DNA from: Phytopseudomonas dryadis
Lineage (GTDB): Bacteria > Pseudomonadota > Gammaproteobacteria > Pseudomonadales > Pseudomonadaceae
Length of the DNA: 64,000 nucleotides
NCBI RefSeq assembly: GCF_004327355.1
Contig: NZ_QJUM01000008.1
Location: 62,001 to 126,000, forward strand
Reading direction: 5' to 3'
Every line of letters begins with the position of its first letter. Position 1 is the first letter of the stretch. The notes under the pieces are model-generated. The model saw only the letters and a list, made by a program, of their open reading frames with translations, searched no databases and was not told the origin of the DNA. Shown here piece after piece: positions 37,921-46,191 of the stretch. The position numbers were made by a program, and so were the translations under genes.

Positions 37921-39015
37921 CTAGGGTTTATGCGGGCGCGAGAGGAATTCGTGGGACTGCATTTCCAGCAGGCGGCTCAGGGTACGCTGGAATTCGAAGG
38001 TCAGGCGGCCGCCGGTGTACAGATCCTTGAGCTCCACCTCGGCGGAAATGATCAGCTTGACGTTGCGGTCGTAGAACTCGTCCACCAGGTTGATGAAACG
38101 CCGCGCCATGTCGTCCTTGGCCACGCCCATCTGCTCGACATTGGACAGCATCACGGCATGGAAGATCTTGCCCAGCTCGATGTAGTCGTTCTGGCTGCGC
38201 GGGCCGTCGCACAGTTCGCGGAACTCGAACCAGCCGACGTCGTCGCCCAGCTTGCGCGCGGTGATGGAGCGGTTCTCGATCGTCAGCGGCTCGTTCTCCT
38301 GCACGCTGACGTTCTCGTGCAGCAGGCTCCTGAAACTCTTCTCCAGGCTTTCCTCGGCGGCCGCGCCCAGCGGCCAGTGGAACAGCTCGGCCTGCTCCAG
38401 GGCGCGCAGACGATAATCGATGCCGCTGTCGACGTTGACGATTTCGGTGTGCACCTTGAGCAGCTCGATCGCCGGCAGGAAGCGCGCGCGCTGCAGACCG
38501 TCCTTGTACAGACCGTCAGGCACGATGTTGGAGGTCGCCACCAGGCTCACGCCGTTCTTGAACAGCTCGTCGAGCAGGGTCGCCAGGATCATCGCGTCGG
38601 TGATGTCGGAGACGAAGAACTCATCGAAACAGATCACCCGGGCCTGCTCGGCGAAACGCTTGCCGATGATGGTCAGCGGGTTCTTCTCGCCCTTGAGGGT
38701 GCGCATCTCTTCGTGCACACGCTTCATGAAGCGGTGGAAGTGGGTGCGTTCCTTTTCCTTGAACGGCAGCGCATCGAAGAAGGTATCGACCAGGTAGGTC
38801 TTGCCACGGCCGACGCCGCCCCAGAAATACAGGCCCTTGACCGGGGTGATGGTCTTCTTGCCGAACAGCTTGCCGAACACGCCGGGCTTGTTGCGCTCGT
38901 CGGCGACCAGCTCGTCATACAGACGCTGCAGGTGGCGCACGGCCTGTTCCTGCGCGGCATCATGGAAGAAATCCGGACGTTTGAGGTCGGCCTGGTAGCG
39001 CTCGAGCGGAGTCAT
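37921..39015 (-). CDS. zapE: ZapE/AFG1-family ATPase
   Basis: 364 residues starting MTPLERYQADLKRPDFFHDA. Walker A GVGRGKT (in YFWGGVGRGKTYLVDTF), Walker B VICFDEFFVSDITDA, then SNIVPDGLYKDGLQRARFLP. ZapE binds FtsZ late in division in E. coli. It is the last minus-strand gene before the repeat-rich gap below trpS. No good ribosome site precedes the ATG, and a terminator-like hairpin stands only 26 bp upstream (see 39035-39068). Confidence 0.93.
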   Translation of the reverse strand: MTPLERYQADLKRPDFFHDAAQEQAVRHLQRLYDELVADERNKPGVFGKLFGKKTITPVKGLYFWGGVGRGKTYLVDTFFDALPFKEKERTHFHRFMKRVHEEMRTLKGEKNPLTIIGKRFAEQARVICFDEFFVSDITDAMILATLLDELFKNGVSLVATSNIVPDGLYKDGLQRARFLPAIELLKVHTEIVNVDSGIDYRLRALEQAELFHWPLGAAAEESLEKSFRSLLHENVSVQENEPLTIENRSITARKLGDDVGWFEFRELCDGPRSQNDYIELGKIFHAVMLSNVEQMGVAKDDMARRFINLVDEFYDRNVKLIISAEVELKDLYTGGRLTFEFQRTLSRLLEMQSHEFLSRPHKP

Positions 39016-39034
39016 AGTTCGTGAACCGGGCAAG

Positions 39035-39068
39035 TAAAAACGGGGGCGCCACTTTAACGACGCCCCCG
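39035..39068 (-). terminator. Terminator-like hairpin 20 bp upstream of zapE
   Basis: Minus strand: perfect 8-bp stem CGGGGGCG / CGCCCCCG, 12-nt loop, then five T. It looks like an ordinary rho-independent terminator, but zapE starts at 39015 on the same strand, too near for a promoter between them. It could be an attenuator in the zapE leader, or the end of a small transcript from the 39070-39450 gap. Confidence 0.65.
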
Positions 39069-39173
39069 CGGAATGGCAAATTGGCCCTATGGGCGCAGAG
39101 GACTTTGCAGCCGGCCATGGATACCGTCTTGATCCTTGGCCTGCAAGAGCCCGTTCGCAGTCAGGGTTCACAA

Positions 39174-39265
39174 GTAGGAGCGGTGCCCCCCGGCGCGATG
39201 CGATAGCGGCCATGCTGCAAAGATCGCGGTATGGCCACGATTCGCCGCGAGGTCGCGGCTCCCAC
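39174..39265. repeat. REP-type palindromic element
   Basis: GTAGGAGCGGTGCCCCCCGG at one end and CGAGGTCGCGGCTCCCAC at the other, inverted relative to each other, in the trpS-zapE gap. Same class as the elements inside 29123-29284 and 42233-42388. Confidence 0.65.
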
Positions 39266-39303
39266 ACAAATGTGGCCATTCTGCGCGCTTGTTGCTGAAT
39301 CCT

Positions 39304-39407
39304 GTAGGGTGGATCACGCTTCACCGATCCACTATTGCAGTCGCCAAATGGCGGACGGATCGGGCCACGTAGGTGAGGCGTCGGCTACGCGCCTCGATCC
39401 ACCCTGC
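39304..39407. repeat. GTAGGGTGGATC element with inverted ends
   Basis: About 104 bp with ends GTAGGGTGGATC (39304-39315) and GATCCACCCTGC (39396-39407), plus internal CACCGATCCACT and GGCGTCGGCTACGCGCCTCG. Repeats of the GTAGGGTGGATTA/C kind are common in gammaproteobacterial intergenic DNA. Only one copy occurs in this window. Confidence 0.6.
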
Positions 39408-39452
39408 AAGAACTGCCGGCCTCGCCTAGGTTTCAACGGCCTGATTTAGGTG

Positions 39453-40802
39453 TCAGGTTTCTTCCGGGGCCAGCGCCTCGCGCAGCCGGGCGATGGCGGC
39501 CTCGGTGCTCGCCACATCGGCGAAGGCCGGGCTTTCGCCCACCCGTTGCCCATCCAGCCACAGGCCGAAAGCGTTGCCCTGCACGCGGATGTCCAGCGCC
39601 TCGCCGGCTTGCAGGCGCTTGCTCACCTGCCCTGCCGCCTTGCCGTCGGCGAAGGATGGCGACAGCAGCAACTGCTCGCCCTCGGCATCCAGCAGGCGGA
39701 AACGGAAACTGCCGTCCTCGTCGCGGAAGCTGACGAAGCGGGCGCGCTTGACGGCCTTCTTCTTCACCGTCTCGGCAGCGCTGGCCTGGCTGCGGAACGA
39801 CCGCAGACCGACCGCTTCGCGCAGTTCGCCGAGGAACGGCGTGGCGATCCTGCGCGCCTTGGCGGCACCGGCGAGGAGGATGTCTTCCAGCTCGGCCGGA
39901 CGCTCGATCAGCGCGTGATAGCGCTCGCGCGCCTCGCCCAGCTCGCCGTCGAGCAAGGTGAACAGCGCCTGCTTGGCTTCGCCCCAGGACAGGCCGTCCT
40001 GCAGCGCGGCGCGAAAATCCGCCTGCTGGGTCGGCGCGGCGAACGCCTGATACAGGGTGAACAGGTGCGAGCTGTCCGGGTCCTTCGGCTCGCCCGGCAG
40101 TTTCGAGTCGGTGACGATGCGGGCGATGGCGTCCTTGAGCTGCTTGGCGCTGGCGAACAGGGGAATGGTGTTGTCGTAGCTCTTGGACATCTTGCGCCCG
40201 TCCAGCCCCGGCAGGGTGGCGACGTCTTCCTCGATCACCGCCTCGGGCAGCGCGAACAGCTCCCGGCCCTGGCCGAACAGGTGGTTGAAGCGCTGGGCGA
40301 TGTCGCGGGCCATCTCCACGTGCTGGATCTGGTCGCGGCCGACCGGCACGCGCTGGGCGTTGAACATCAGGATGTCCGCCGCCATCAGCACCGGGTAGCT
40401 GAACAGGCCCATGGTCACGCCGGCGTCGGGGTCTTCCCCGGCCTCGACGTTCTTGTCCACCGCGGCCTTGTAGGCATGGGCGCGGTTGAGCAGCCCCTTG
40501 CCGGCCACGCAGGTCAGCAGCCAGCACAGCTCGGGGATTTCCGGGATGTCGGACTGGCGATAGAAGGTCGCCTTGTTCACGTCCAGACCACAGGCCAGCC
40601 AGGTGGCGGCGATCTCCAGGCGCGAACGCTGGATGCGCAGCGGGTCGTCGCACTTGATCAGCGCGTGGTAGTCGGCCAGGAAATAGAAGGAGTCCATGTC
40701 GGCGCTGCGGCTGGCGACGATGGCCGGGCGGATCGCCCCGGCGTAGTTGCCCAGGTGCGGGGTGCCGGTGGTGGTGATGCCGGTGAGGATACGAGTGGTC
40801 AT
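39453..40802 (-). CDS. trpS: Tryptophanyl-tRNA synthetase (long form)
   Basis: 449 residues, class I synthetase. HIGH-type motif [10 protein letters not shown] and KMSKS in [17 protein letters not shown]. The region after about residue 335 is an extra C-terminal domain ([20 protein letters not shown]) absent from the roughly 330-residue E. coli enzyme and present in Pseudomonas. ATG 40802 ([13 protein letters not shown]) is chosen; 21 upstream in-frame codons are unlike the family. Confidence 0.96.
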   Translation of the reverse strand: MTTRILTGITTTGTPHLGNYAGAIRPAIVASRSADMDSFYFLADYHALIKCDDPLRIQRSRLEIAATWLACGLDVNKATFYRQSDIPEIPELCWLLTCVAGKGLLNRAHAYKAAVDKNVEAGEDPDAGVTMGLFSYPVLMAADILMFNAQRVPVGRDQIQHVEMARDIAQRFNHLFGQGRELFALPEAVIEEDVATLPGLDGRKMSKSYDNTIPLFASAKQLKDAIARIVTDSKLPGEPKDPDSSHLFTLYQAFAAPTQQADFRAALQDGLSWGEAKQALFTLLDGELGEARERYHALIERPAELEDILLAGAAKARRIATPFLGELREAVGLRSFRSQASAAETVKKKAVKRARFVSFRDEDGSFRFRLLDAEGEQLLLSPSFADGKAAGQVSKRLQAGEALDIRVQGNAFGLWLDGQRVGESPAFADVASTEAAIARLREALAPEET

Positions 40803-40835
40803 GGTCAGATTCGCTTTTACTTGAACCAGCTTGAT

Positions 40836-40944
40836 GATCTCGCGAGCTAGAAGCTGGCTAGGCAAAAACAGGCGAGGAAGCGGAGTTTACTGAAGTAAAT
40901 GAGCATCCGAGCCTGTTTTTAACGACGCCAGATCGACGCGCAGC
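40836..40944. repeat. Interspersed repeat, copy C, between the hydrolase gene and trpS
   Basis: GATCTCGCGAGCTAGAAG, then GGCAAAAACAGGCGAGGAAG, the hairpin AGTTTACTGAAGTAAATGAG, and GAGCCTGTTTTTAACGACGC, ending GACGCGCAGC. It matches copies A and B at 1044-1469 block for block. It occupies nearly the whole 145-bp gap between the hydrolase stop and the trpS start. Confidence 0.7.
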
Positions 40945-40947
40945 AGA

Positions 40948-41577
40948 TCAGAGACGAGGCAGCAGCAGATCTTTCAGATCGGTCAGTTTGCCGTGAAAAA
41001 AGTGCCCGCATTCTGCCACTTTCAGCAGCTCATGGGCACGTCCCAGGCCGGCGGACCAACGGTAGACCGCCTGCGGGTCGATCACCTCGTCGGCATCCGG
41101 CTGAATCACCACCAGCGGACAGCGCTGCGCTGGCGGGTTGTCCGCGTTCAGACGGCTCACGGCCGGGGCCACCATGAACAGTCGCGCAGGCTCCACACCC
41201 TGCTGCTCCAGGCGCGCGCCGAGGCTGGCGGCGACGAAGCCACCGAAGGAGAAGCCCAGCAGCGTCAGCGGCAGCTCGGGACAGCGCGCCCGCAACCACT
41301 GGGCCGCGGCCTGGGCATCGTCGATTTCGCCACTGTCCAGGTCATGGCTGCCGGCACTGGCGCCGACGCCACGGTAGTTGAAGCGCAGGGTGCTGAGGCC
41401 GACATCGCGGGCCGTACGCTGCAGGGTCGAGACCACCTTGTTGAGCATGGTGCCGCCCTGCACCGGGTTGGGGTGGCAGATCAGGGCGGCGCCACGGGCA
41501 TCGGGTACCTCGAGAAACAGGGCTTCCAACTGGCCGCAGGGGCCATCGATCATTACGGGGGTTTCGCGGATGAGCAA
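40948..41577 (-). CDS. Alpha/beta hydrolase of the dienelactone-hydrolase-like superfamily
   Basis: 209 residues starting MLIRETPVMIDGPCGQLEAL. Nucleophile elbow GFSFGGF, with ICHPNPVQGGTMLNKVV at the oxyanion region. A likely catalytic Asp lies in VVIQPDADEVID and the His in ECGHFFHGKL. It is conserved near trpS in Pseudomonas; the substrate is unknown. Confidence 0.85.
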   Translation of the reverse strand: MLIRETPVMIDGPCGQLEALFLEVPDARGAALICHPNPVQGGTMLNKVVSTLQRTARDVGLSTLRFNYRGVGASAGSHDLDSGEIDDAQAAAQWLRARCPELPLTLLGFSFGGFVAASLGARLEQQGVEPARLFMVAPAVSRLNADNPPAQRCPLVVIQPDADEVIDPQAVYRWSAGLGRAHELLKVAECGHFFHGKLTDLKDLLLPRL

Positions 41578-41708
41578 CAGTGAACTCCGTGACCTCGAAC
41601 AGGGTCGACTCGTCTAGCATTCAGCCTGCGGCACAGCCGAACATAGCGGTATACAGCGCAGGTTCCAGCCGTTAACGTAAAGCAAAGCCGTTTAGAGAGG
41701 AAGGACTC

Positions 41709-42149
41709 GTGGAACAGACGCTCACCGCCTGGTTGCTACCGGCGCTTACCCTGGTCGCTGGCATCGCCATCGGTTTTCTGATCGCCCGCCTGGCGCCCAA
41801 TGCCGCTCCCAGCCGCACGCAGCGTCAACTGGACGACATGCAGGAACGCTTCGAAGCGTACCAGAGCGAAGTGGTGACCCATTTCAACACCACCGCCAAC
41901 CTGTTGAAGAAGCTCACCCAGAGCTATCACGACGTGCAGGAGCACCTGTCCCAGGGCGCCGATCGCCTGGCGCTCGACGAAGTCACCCGGCAACGCCTGC
42001 TCGCGGCCCTGCATGCCGAGGAAAGCGGCGAGAAACGCGAACGCCTGACGCCGCCGCGCACCGCCGAGACGCCCAAGGACTACGCGCCGAAAGGTGCCGA
42101 TGTACCGGGCATGCTCGACGAAGGCTACGGCCTGAAGAACAGGTACTGA
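41709..42149 (+). CDS. YhcB/ZapG-type DUF1043 membrane protein
   Basis: 146 residues. One N-terminal transmembrane helix (LLPALTLVAGIAIGFLIARL), a coiled-coil region (about 35-100), and a proline-rich tail. The E. coli relative, YhcB or ZapG, links cell division with envelope synthesis. The start is GTG at 41709 with GAGAGGAAGG upstream. It diverges from the hydrolase gene. Confidence 0.85.
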   Translation: MEQTLTAWLLPALTLVAGIAIGFLIARLAPNAAPSRTQRQLDDMQERFEAYQSEVVTHFNTTANLLKKLTQSYHDVQEHLSQGADRLALDEVTRQRLLAALHAEESGEKRERLTPPRTAETPKDYAPKGADVPGMLDEGYGLKNRY

Positions 42150-42232
42150 TCGCCACCCGCCCCTCGAGCCCGCCGCCTGGCCAATGCCGATCAGCTCAGG
42201 TTTTTTGCCTCATCTCCCATCCAGGGGAGTTG

Positions 42233-42388
42233 GGGCGTATAAAAGCGGCAAACCGCCGGCTGTGCAGGAGCGTCGACCTCGGCGCGATGCGATTGTGGTC
42301 ATTCCACAAACCGACCAATCGCCGCGGGGTCGCGGCTCCTACAAAGCCTGGTCGAGCCGCCAGAGGCTTGATTGACCGGCATTACGCC
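42233..42388. repeat. Extended REP-type element, copy 2 of 2
   Basis: About 156 bp from GGGCGTATAAAAGCGGCAAA to GACCGGCATTACGCC, containing a REP palindrome (GCAGGAGCGTCGACCTCGGC at 42264 to GCGGCTCCTAC ending 42342). It is the second copy of the unit at 29123-29284, and lies exactly where gene order switches from the trpS region to desT-ureEFG. The ends GGCGTA and TACGCC are inverted. Confidence 0.7.
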
Positions 42389-42442
42389 TCCTGGCGGGTT
42401 TTGCATGCCAGCCCGGTGTTCGTACTGAAGGGAAGCGATCCG

Positions 42443-43087
42443 ATGTCACCGCGTCACGCCCAGAAACGCCAGACCCGCCACGCGCTGATGGAAGCCGCGC
42501 GCGGCCTGATGGACAGCGGGCGCGGTTTCGGCAGCCTCAGCCTGCGTGAAGTCGCGCGCCGTGCGGGCATCGTGCCCACCGGCTTCTACCGTCACTTCGC
42601 CGACATGGACGCACTGGGCCTGGCATTGGTCGCCGAAGTGGGGGAAACCTTTCGCGATACCCTGCGCCAGGTACGCCGCAACGAATTCGAACTGGGCGGC
42701 ATCATCGACGCCTCGGTGCATATCTTTCTCGAGGCGGTAACGGCCAACCGCGGGCAGTTCCTGTTTCTCGCCCGCGAGCAGTTCGGCGGCTCGCTGCCGG
42801 TACGCCAGGCACTGGCCAGCCTGCGCGAAGGCATCGCCGCCGATCTGGCCGCCGACCTGGCGTTGATGCCCAAGTGGCAACACCTCGACCATGCCGCCCG
42901 CGGCGTGCTCGCCGACCTGGTGGTGAAAACCGTGTTCGCCACCCTGCCGGAGCTGATCGACCCGCCGCAACACGAACAGGGCGATCACCAGAGGGCCGAG
43001 GCGAAGATCATCGAGCAACTGCGCTTCATCTTCATCGGCGCCAAGCGCTGGCATGGGCTGAGCGCGGGCAAGATCAACGCACAATAA
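42443..43087 (+). CDS. desT: DesT, TetR-family fatty-acid-responsive regulator
   Basis: 214 residues. N-terminal helix-turn-helix (LSLREVARRAGIVPTGFYRH) and an acyl-CoA-binding C-terminal domain (RNEFELGGIIDASVHIFLEA, LFLAREQFGGSLPVRQA). It closely resembles P. aeruginosa DesT, which senses the ratio of unsaturated to saturated acyl-CoA and controls desCB and fabAB. In P. aeruginosa desT belongs to the desCB locus and is followed by ureE; here ureE is still next, but desC/desB are absent upstream. Start ATG 42443 with GGGAAG; the longer frame runs through the repeat. Confidence 0.9.
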   Translation: MSPRHAQKRQTRHALMEAARGLMDSGRGFGSLSLREVARRAGIVPTGFYRHFADMDALGLALVAEVGETFRDTLRQVRRNEFELGGIIDASVHIFLEAVTANRGQFLFLAREQFGGSLPVRQALASLREGIAADLAADLALMPKWQHLDHAARGVLADLVVKTVFATLPELIDPPQHEQGDHQRAEAKIIEQLRFIFIGAKRWHGLSAGKINAQ

Positions 43088-43238
43088 TGGGGCAACACAA
43101 TAATCGGCGCACCAAAAAAACCTGACTCATTGCCCAACTATCGCCATCCTCGCCGGCCGGGCCGCAGCCACGCGTGCTCGGCCAGCTTGGCAAGCCCCTT
43201 GCTCTATTGACCCAACCCGAACTGTGCGGAACTGCCCC

Positions 43239-43739
43239 ATGCTGGTGATCCACCACCGTATCCAACCCCAGGACACCTGGGATGCCGAACTGGAACTGAG
43301 CTTCGAAGCACGCAGCAAAAGCCGCCTGCGCTGCTACTCCACCGAGGGCGAGGACGTCGGCCTGTTTCTCGAGCGCGGCCAGCCGCCGCTGCACGACGGC
43401 GAATGCCTGCGCGCCGAGGACGGCCGTATCGTACGGGTCCGCGCGCGCCCCGAAAGCCTGCTGCATGTCACCTGCGCCAATCCCTTCGAACTGATGCGCG
43501 CCGCCTACCACCTGGGCAACCGCCATGTCGCCCTGCAACTGGGCGATGGCTGGCTGCGCCTGCCCGAGGACTACGTGCTCAAGGCCATGCTCGAACAGCT
43601 CGGCGCCAGCGTCGAATCCGTGCAGGCGCCCTACCAGCCGGAGCAAGGCGCCTATGGCGGTGGCCACCACCACTCCCACGCCGGCGACGCCGCGTTCAGC
43701 TATGCGCCGCGCCTGCACCAGTTCGGGACACGCACGTGA
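43239..43739 (+). CDS. ureE: UreE, urease nickel metallochaperone
   Basis: 166 residues starting MLVIHHRIQPQDTW. An N-terminal peptide-binding domain is followed by a metal-binding domain with NPFELMRAAYHLGNRHV (conserved His). The His-rich tail GGHHHSHAG would store nickel. It begins the ureEFG-ureJ run; its stop overlaps the ureF GTG start. Confidence 0.95.
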   Translation: MLVIHHRIQPQDTWDAELELSFEARSKSRLRCYSTEGEDVGLFLERGQPPLHDGECLRAEDGRIVRVRARPESLLHVTCANPFELMRAAYHLGNRHVALQLGDGWLRLPEDYVLKAMLEQLGASVESVQAPYQPEQGAYGGGHHHSHAGDAAFSYAPRLHQFGTRT

Positions 43740-44410
43740 CGGCGCAGTGGGCGCTGCTGCGGCTGTCCAGCCCGCAATTGCCCATCGGTGGCTACAGCTA
43801 CTCCCAGGGCCTGGAAATGGCCGTCGAGCAGCAACGGGTCGACGGCTTCGACAGCGCCCGGCGCTGGCTCGACGACCAGTTGCTGCTCAACCTGGCGCGC
43901 TTCGACGCGCCCCTGCTGCTGGCCCATTGTCGCGCCGCGGCCAGCGAGGACTGGCCGGCCCTGCGGCACCTCGCCGAACGCCAGCGCGCCAGCCGGGAAA
44001 CCCGCGAGCTGCACCTGGAAAGCCGGCAGATGGGCTATTCCCTGGAACAGCTGCTGCGTGACCTGCCGGAACTCGATGACAGCGCCCGCGCCCTGCTCGC
44101 CGAGCTGCCGGAACCCGGCCTGGCCGTGGCCTGGGCCCTGGCCGCGCGAGCCTGGCGGATCAGCCCGGACCAGGCCCTGGCCGCCTGGCTCTGGGGCTGG
44201 CTGGAGAACCAGTTGGCGGTGCTGATGAAAACCCTGCCGCTGGGTCAGCAGGCCGCACAACGACTGACCTCCGAACTGCTGCCCAGCCTCGATCGGGCGC
44301 AGACGCTGGCCAGCGCAACGCCCCTCGACGACATCGGCAGCCTGGCCTTCGGCCTGAGCCTGACCTGCATGGCGCACGAGCGCCAGTACAGCCGTTTATT
44401 CCGCTCTTGA
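43736..44410 (+). CDS. ureF: UreF, urease accessory protein
   Basis: 224 residues, all helical. Motifs [37 protein letters not shown] and [20 protein letters not shown]. UreF joins UreD and UreG in the complex that activates the urease active site. The start is GTG 43736 overlapping the ureE stop (GTGA); the frame upstream of it is a shadow of ureE. Confidence 0.95.
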   Translation: MTAQWALLRLSSPQLPIGGYSYSQGLEMAVEQQRVDGFDSARRWLDDQLLLNLARFDAPLLLAHCRAAASEDWPALRHLAERQRASRETRELHLESRQMGYSLEQLLRDLPELDDSARALLAELPEPGLAVAWALAARAWRISPDQALAAWLWGWLENQLAVLMKTLPLGQQAAQRLTSELLPSLDRAQTLASATPLDDIGSLAFGLSLTCMAHERQYSRLFRS

Positions 44411-44424
44411 TGAGGACAACCCAG

Positions 44425-45039
44425 ATGAACAGCCAACCCTTGCGCATCGGTATCGGCGGCCCGGTCGGTTCCGGCAAGACCGCCCTGACCCTGGCCCTGT
44501 GCCTGGCGCTGCGCGAACGCTACAACCTGGCCGTGGTGACCAACGACATCTACACCCAGGAAGACGCCCAGTTCTTGGTACGCAACCAGGCCCTGGCGCC
44601 GGAACGGATCATCGGCGTGGAAACCGGTGGCTGCCCGCACACGGCGATCCGCGAAGACGCCTCGATCAACCTCGAGGCGGTCGACCAGCTCAACCGACGC
44701 TTTCCCGGCCTCGACCTGATCATCGTCGAGTCAGGCGGCGACAACCTGTCGGCGACCTTCAGCCCGGAGCTGTCCGACCTGACCCTGTACGTGATCGACG
44801 TTTCCGCCGGCGACAAGCTGCCGCGCAAGGGCGGCCCGGGTATCTGCAAGTCGGACCTGCTGGTGATCAACAAGATCGACCTGGCGCCACTGGTCGGCGC
44901 CTCGCTCGAGGTGATGGATCGCGATGCCAGGAAAATGCGCGGTGACAAGCCCTTCGTCTTCAGCAACCAGAAAACCGGGCAGGGCCTCGCCGAGATCATC
45001 GCCTTCATCGAACGCCACGGCATGCTCAGCGCCGCTTGA
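44425..45039 (+). CDS. ureG: UreG, urease accessory GTPase
   Basis: 204 residues starting [21 protein letters not shown]-loop GPVGSGKT, nickel-binding CPH ([16 protein letters not shown]), [15 protein letters not shown], and NKxD as [12 protein letters not shown]. It powers nickel delivery by GTP hydrolysis. Two earlier in-frame starts exist, but 44425 gives the family's N-terminus. Confidence 0.97.
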   Translation: MNSQPLRIGIGGPVGSGKTALTLALCLALRERYNLAVVTNDIYTQEDAQFLVRNQALAPERIIGVETGGCPHTAIREDASINLEAVDQLNRRFPGLDLIIVESGGDNLSATFSPELSDLTLYVIDVSAGDKLPRKGGPGICKSDLLVINKIDLAPLVGASLEVMDRDARKMRGDKPFVFSNQKTGQGLAEIIAFIERHGMLSAA

Positions 45040-45073
45040 GCCCCATCAACACCTCGCAGAAAAAGGAACGTCC

Positions 45074-45646
45074 ATGACCCCGCACAAAACCTTGCTCGCC
45101 CTCGCCCTGCTCCTCAGCCCGGCCCTGGCGCTGGCCCACCCCGGGCATGGCTCGTCCGGCCTGATGGCCGGCCTGGCCCATCCGCTGTTCGGCCTCGATC
45201 ACCTGCTGGCCATGCTCGCGGTCGGCCTGTGGGCAGCCCAGCAAAGCGGCGCAGCACGCTGGGCCCTGCCGGCCACCTTCGTCGGCACCCTGCTGCTCGG
45301 CGGCCTGCTCGGTTTCGCCGGCCTGCAGATTCCGCTGATGGAAACCGGCATCGCCGCCTCCGTGCTGGCCTTCGGCCTGCTGGTCGCCGTGGCGATCCGT
45401 CTGCCGATGGCCATCGCCCTGGGGCTGACAGCCGTGTTCGCTCTCACCCACGGCATCGCCCATGGCCTGGAACTGCCGGTACAAACCAGCCCTTGGGGCT
45501 ATGCCCTCGGTTTCGTCGCCGCGACCGCCGCCCTGCATGCCGCCGGCTACGCGGTGGTACGGCTTCTCCCCCAGGCCGCCACGCCCCTGGTGCGAGTGGC
45601 CGGCGGCGCCACCGCTCTGGCCGGCGCCTGGCTGCTGGCCAGTTGA
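45074..45646 (+). CDS. ureJ: HupE/UreJ-family nickel permease-like membrane protein
   Basis: 190 residues. Signal-like N-terminus ending LALAHPGHG, then six hydrophobic segments. The family motif HPxxGxDHxxxM is seen as HPLFGLDHLLAMLAVG, and a second His cluster is TAVFALTHGIAHGLELP. Probably imports nickel for urease. Good ribosome site AAAAAGGA. Confidence 0.9.
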   Translation: MTPHKTLLALALLLSPALALAHPGHGSSGLMAGLAHPLFGLDHLLAMLAVGLWAAQQSGAARWALPATFVGTLLLGGLLGFAGLQIPLMETGIAASVLAFGLLVAVAIRLPMAIALGLTAVFALTHGIAHGLELPVQTSPWGYALGFVAATAALHAAGYAVVRLLPQAATPLVRVAGGATALAGAWLLAS

Positions 45647-45670
45647 GCGCTGCACGGTAAAGCGACGGAT

Positions 45671-45703
45671 GGCTCCAGGCCTTGTCCGCCAAGGCCTGGA
45701 GCC
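45671..45703. repeat. Perfect 14-bp palindrome after ureJ
   Basis: GGCTCCAGGCCTTG / CAAGGCCTGGAGCC with a 5-nt loop, 24 bp past the ureJ stop. No T-tract follows on either strand, so it is a strong mRNA hairpin, probably an end-protecting structure or a rho-dependent stop, rather than a standard terminator. Confidence 0.7.
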
Positions 45704-45716
45704 AGACACGCTGGGC

Positions 45717-46111
45717 TTATCCACAGACGGCCCGACAGCCGGCGTGGATAACCGGCCTTCATCCTCTTTCGTCGCCCAACAACGGCTTGAAATAACTGGA
45801 TTATTTCTTGACATGCGAAGGTTACCCACAACCTTTTTCGCAGGCGAGAATCCTGATCAACTATTGATCAATATGCTGCATCGCCCGTATCGCGGCGCCT
45901 GCGTCAAGGCATACTGAAGTTACCCACAGCCCTACCCACAAGCGTCGTGGAAAACTTCCCGAGGCTTTTCGATAGATCAACAAGTTACTGTTTTATCAAG
46001 AAAAAATCGCTGCTCAAAAAAAGCGCGGGACAGGCCACGCGGCGTCAGCAAAGCCTCGCAGACGGTTTCCCCCAGCTTTGCAACAGCCTTATCCACAGGC
46101 TATGTGGGTAA
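45717..46111. promoter_or_regulatory. Cluster of DnaA-box-like sites with an IHF-like site
   Basis: Gene-free DNA between ureJ and azurin. Two exact DnaA boxes TTATCCACA lie at 45717-45725 and 46089-46097 (plus). Three TTACCCACA lie at 45822-45830 and 45920-45928 (plus) and 46103-46111 (minus). CGTGGATAA at 45743-45751 matches 8 of 9 on the minus strand, and CTACCCACA at 45932-45940 is weaker. GATCAACAAGTTA at 45975-45987 matches 12 of 13 of the IHF consensus. AT-rich stretches occupy about 45785-45880 and 45970-46022. The function is not known; compare datA, DARS or an origin. Confidence 0.6.
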
Positions 46112-46144
46112 CTTCCAGCGGGACTTGCGCAAACGGCAGCAACG

Positions 46145-46172
46145 AAAAGGCCGCTGGCGAAGCAGCGGCCTT
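46145..46172 (-). terminator. Rho-independent terminator after azurin gene
   Basis: Minus strand: 10-bp stem AAGGCCGCTG / CAGCGGCCTT, 6-nt loop, then TTTCG. It lies 20 bp past the azu stop. Confidence 0.85.
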
Positions 46173-46191
46173 GATGCAGCGGCGCAGGCCC

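Noticed and set aside
45647..46191. The DnaA-box interval as the chromosome's oriC
   Set aside because: None of the genes that normally flank a Pseudomonas oriC (dnaA, dnaN, rpmH, mnmG) is nearby. Kept only as a DnaA-box cluster of unknown role.
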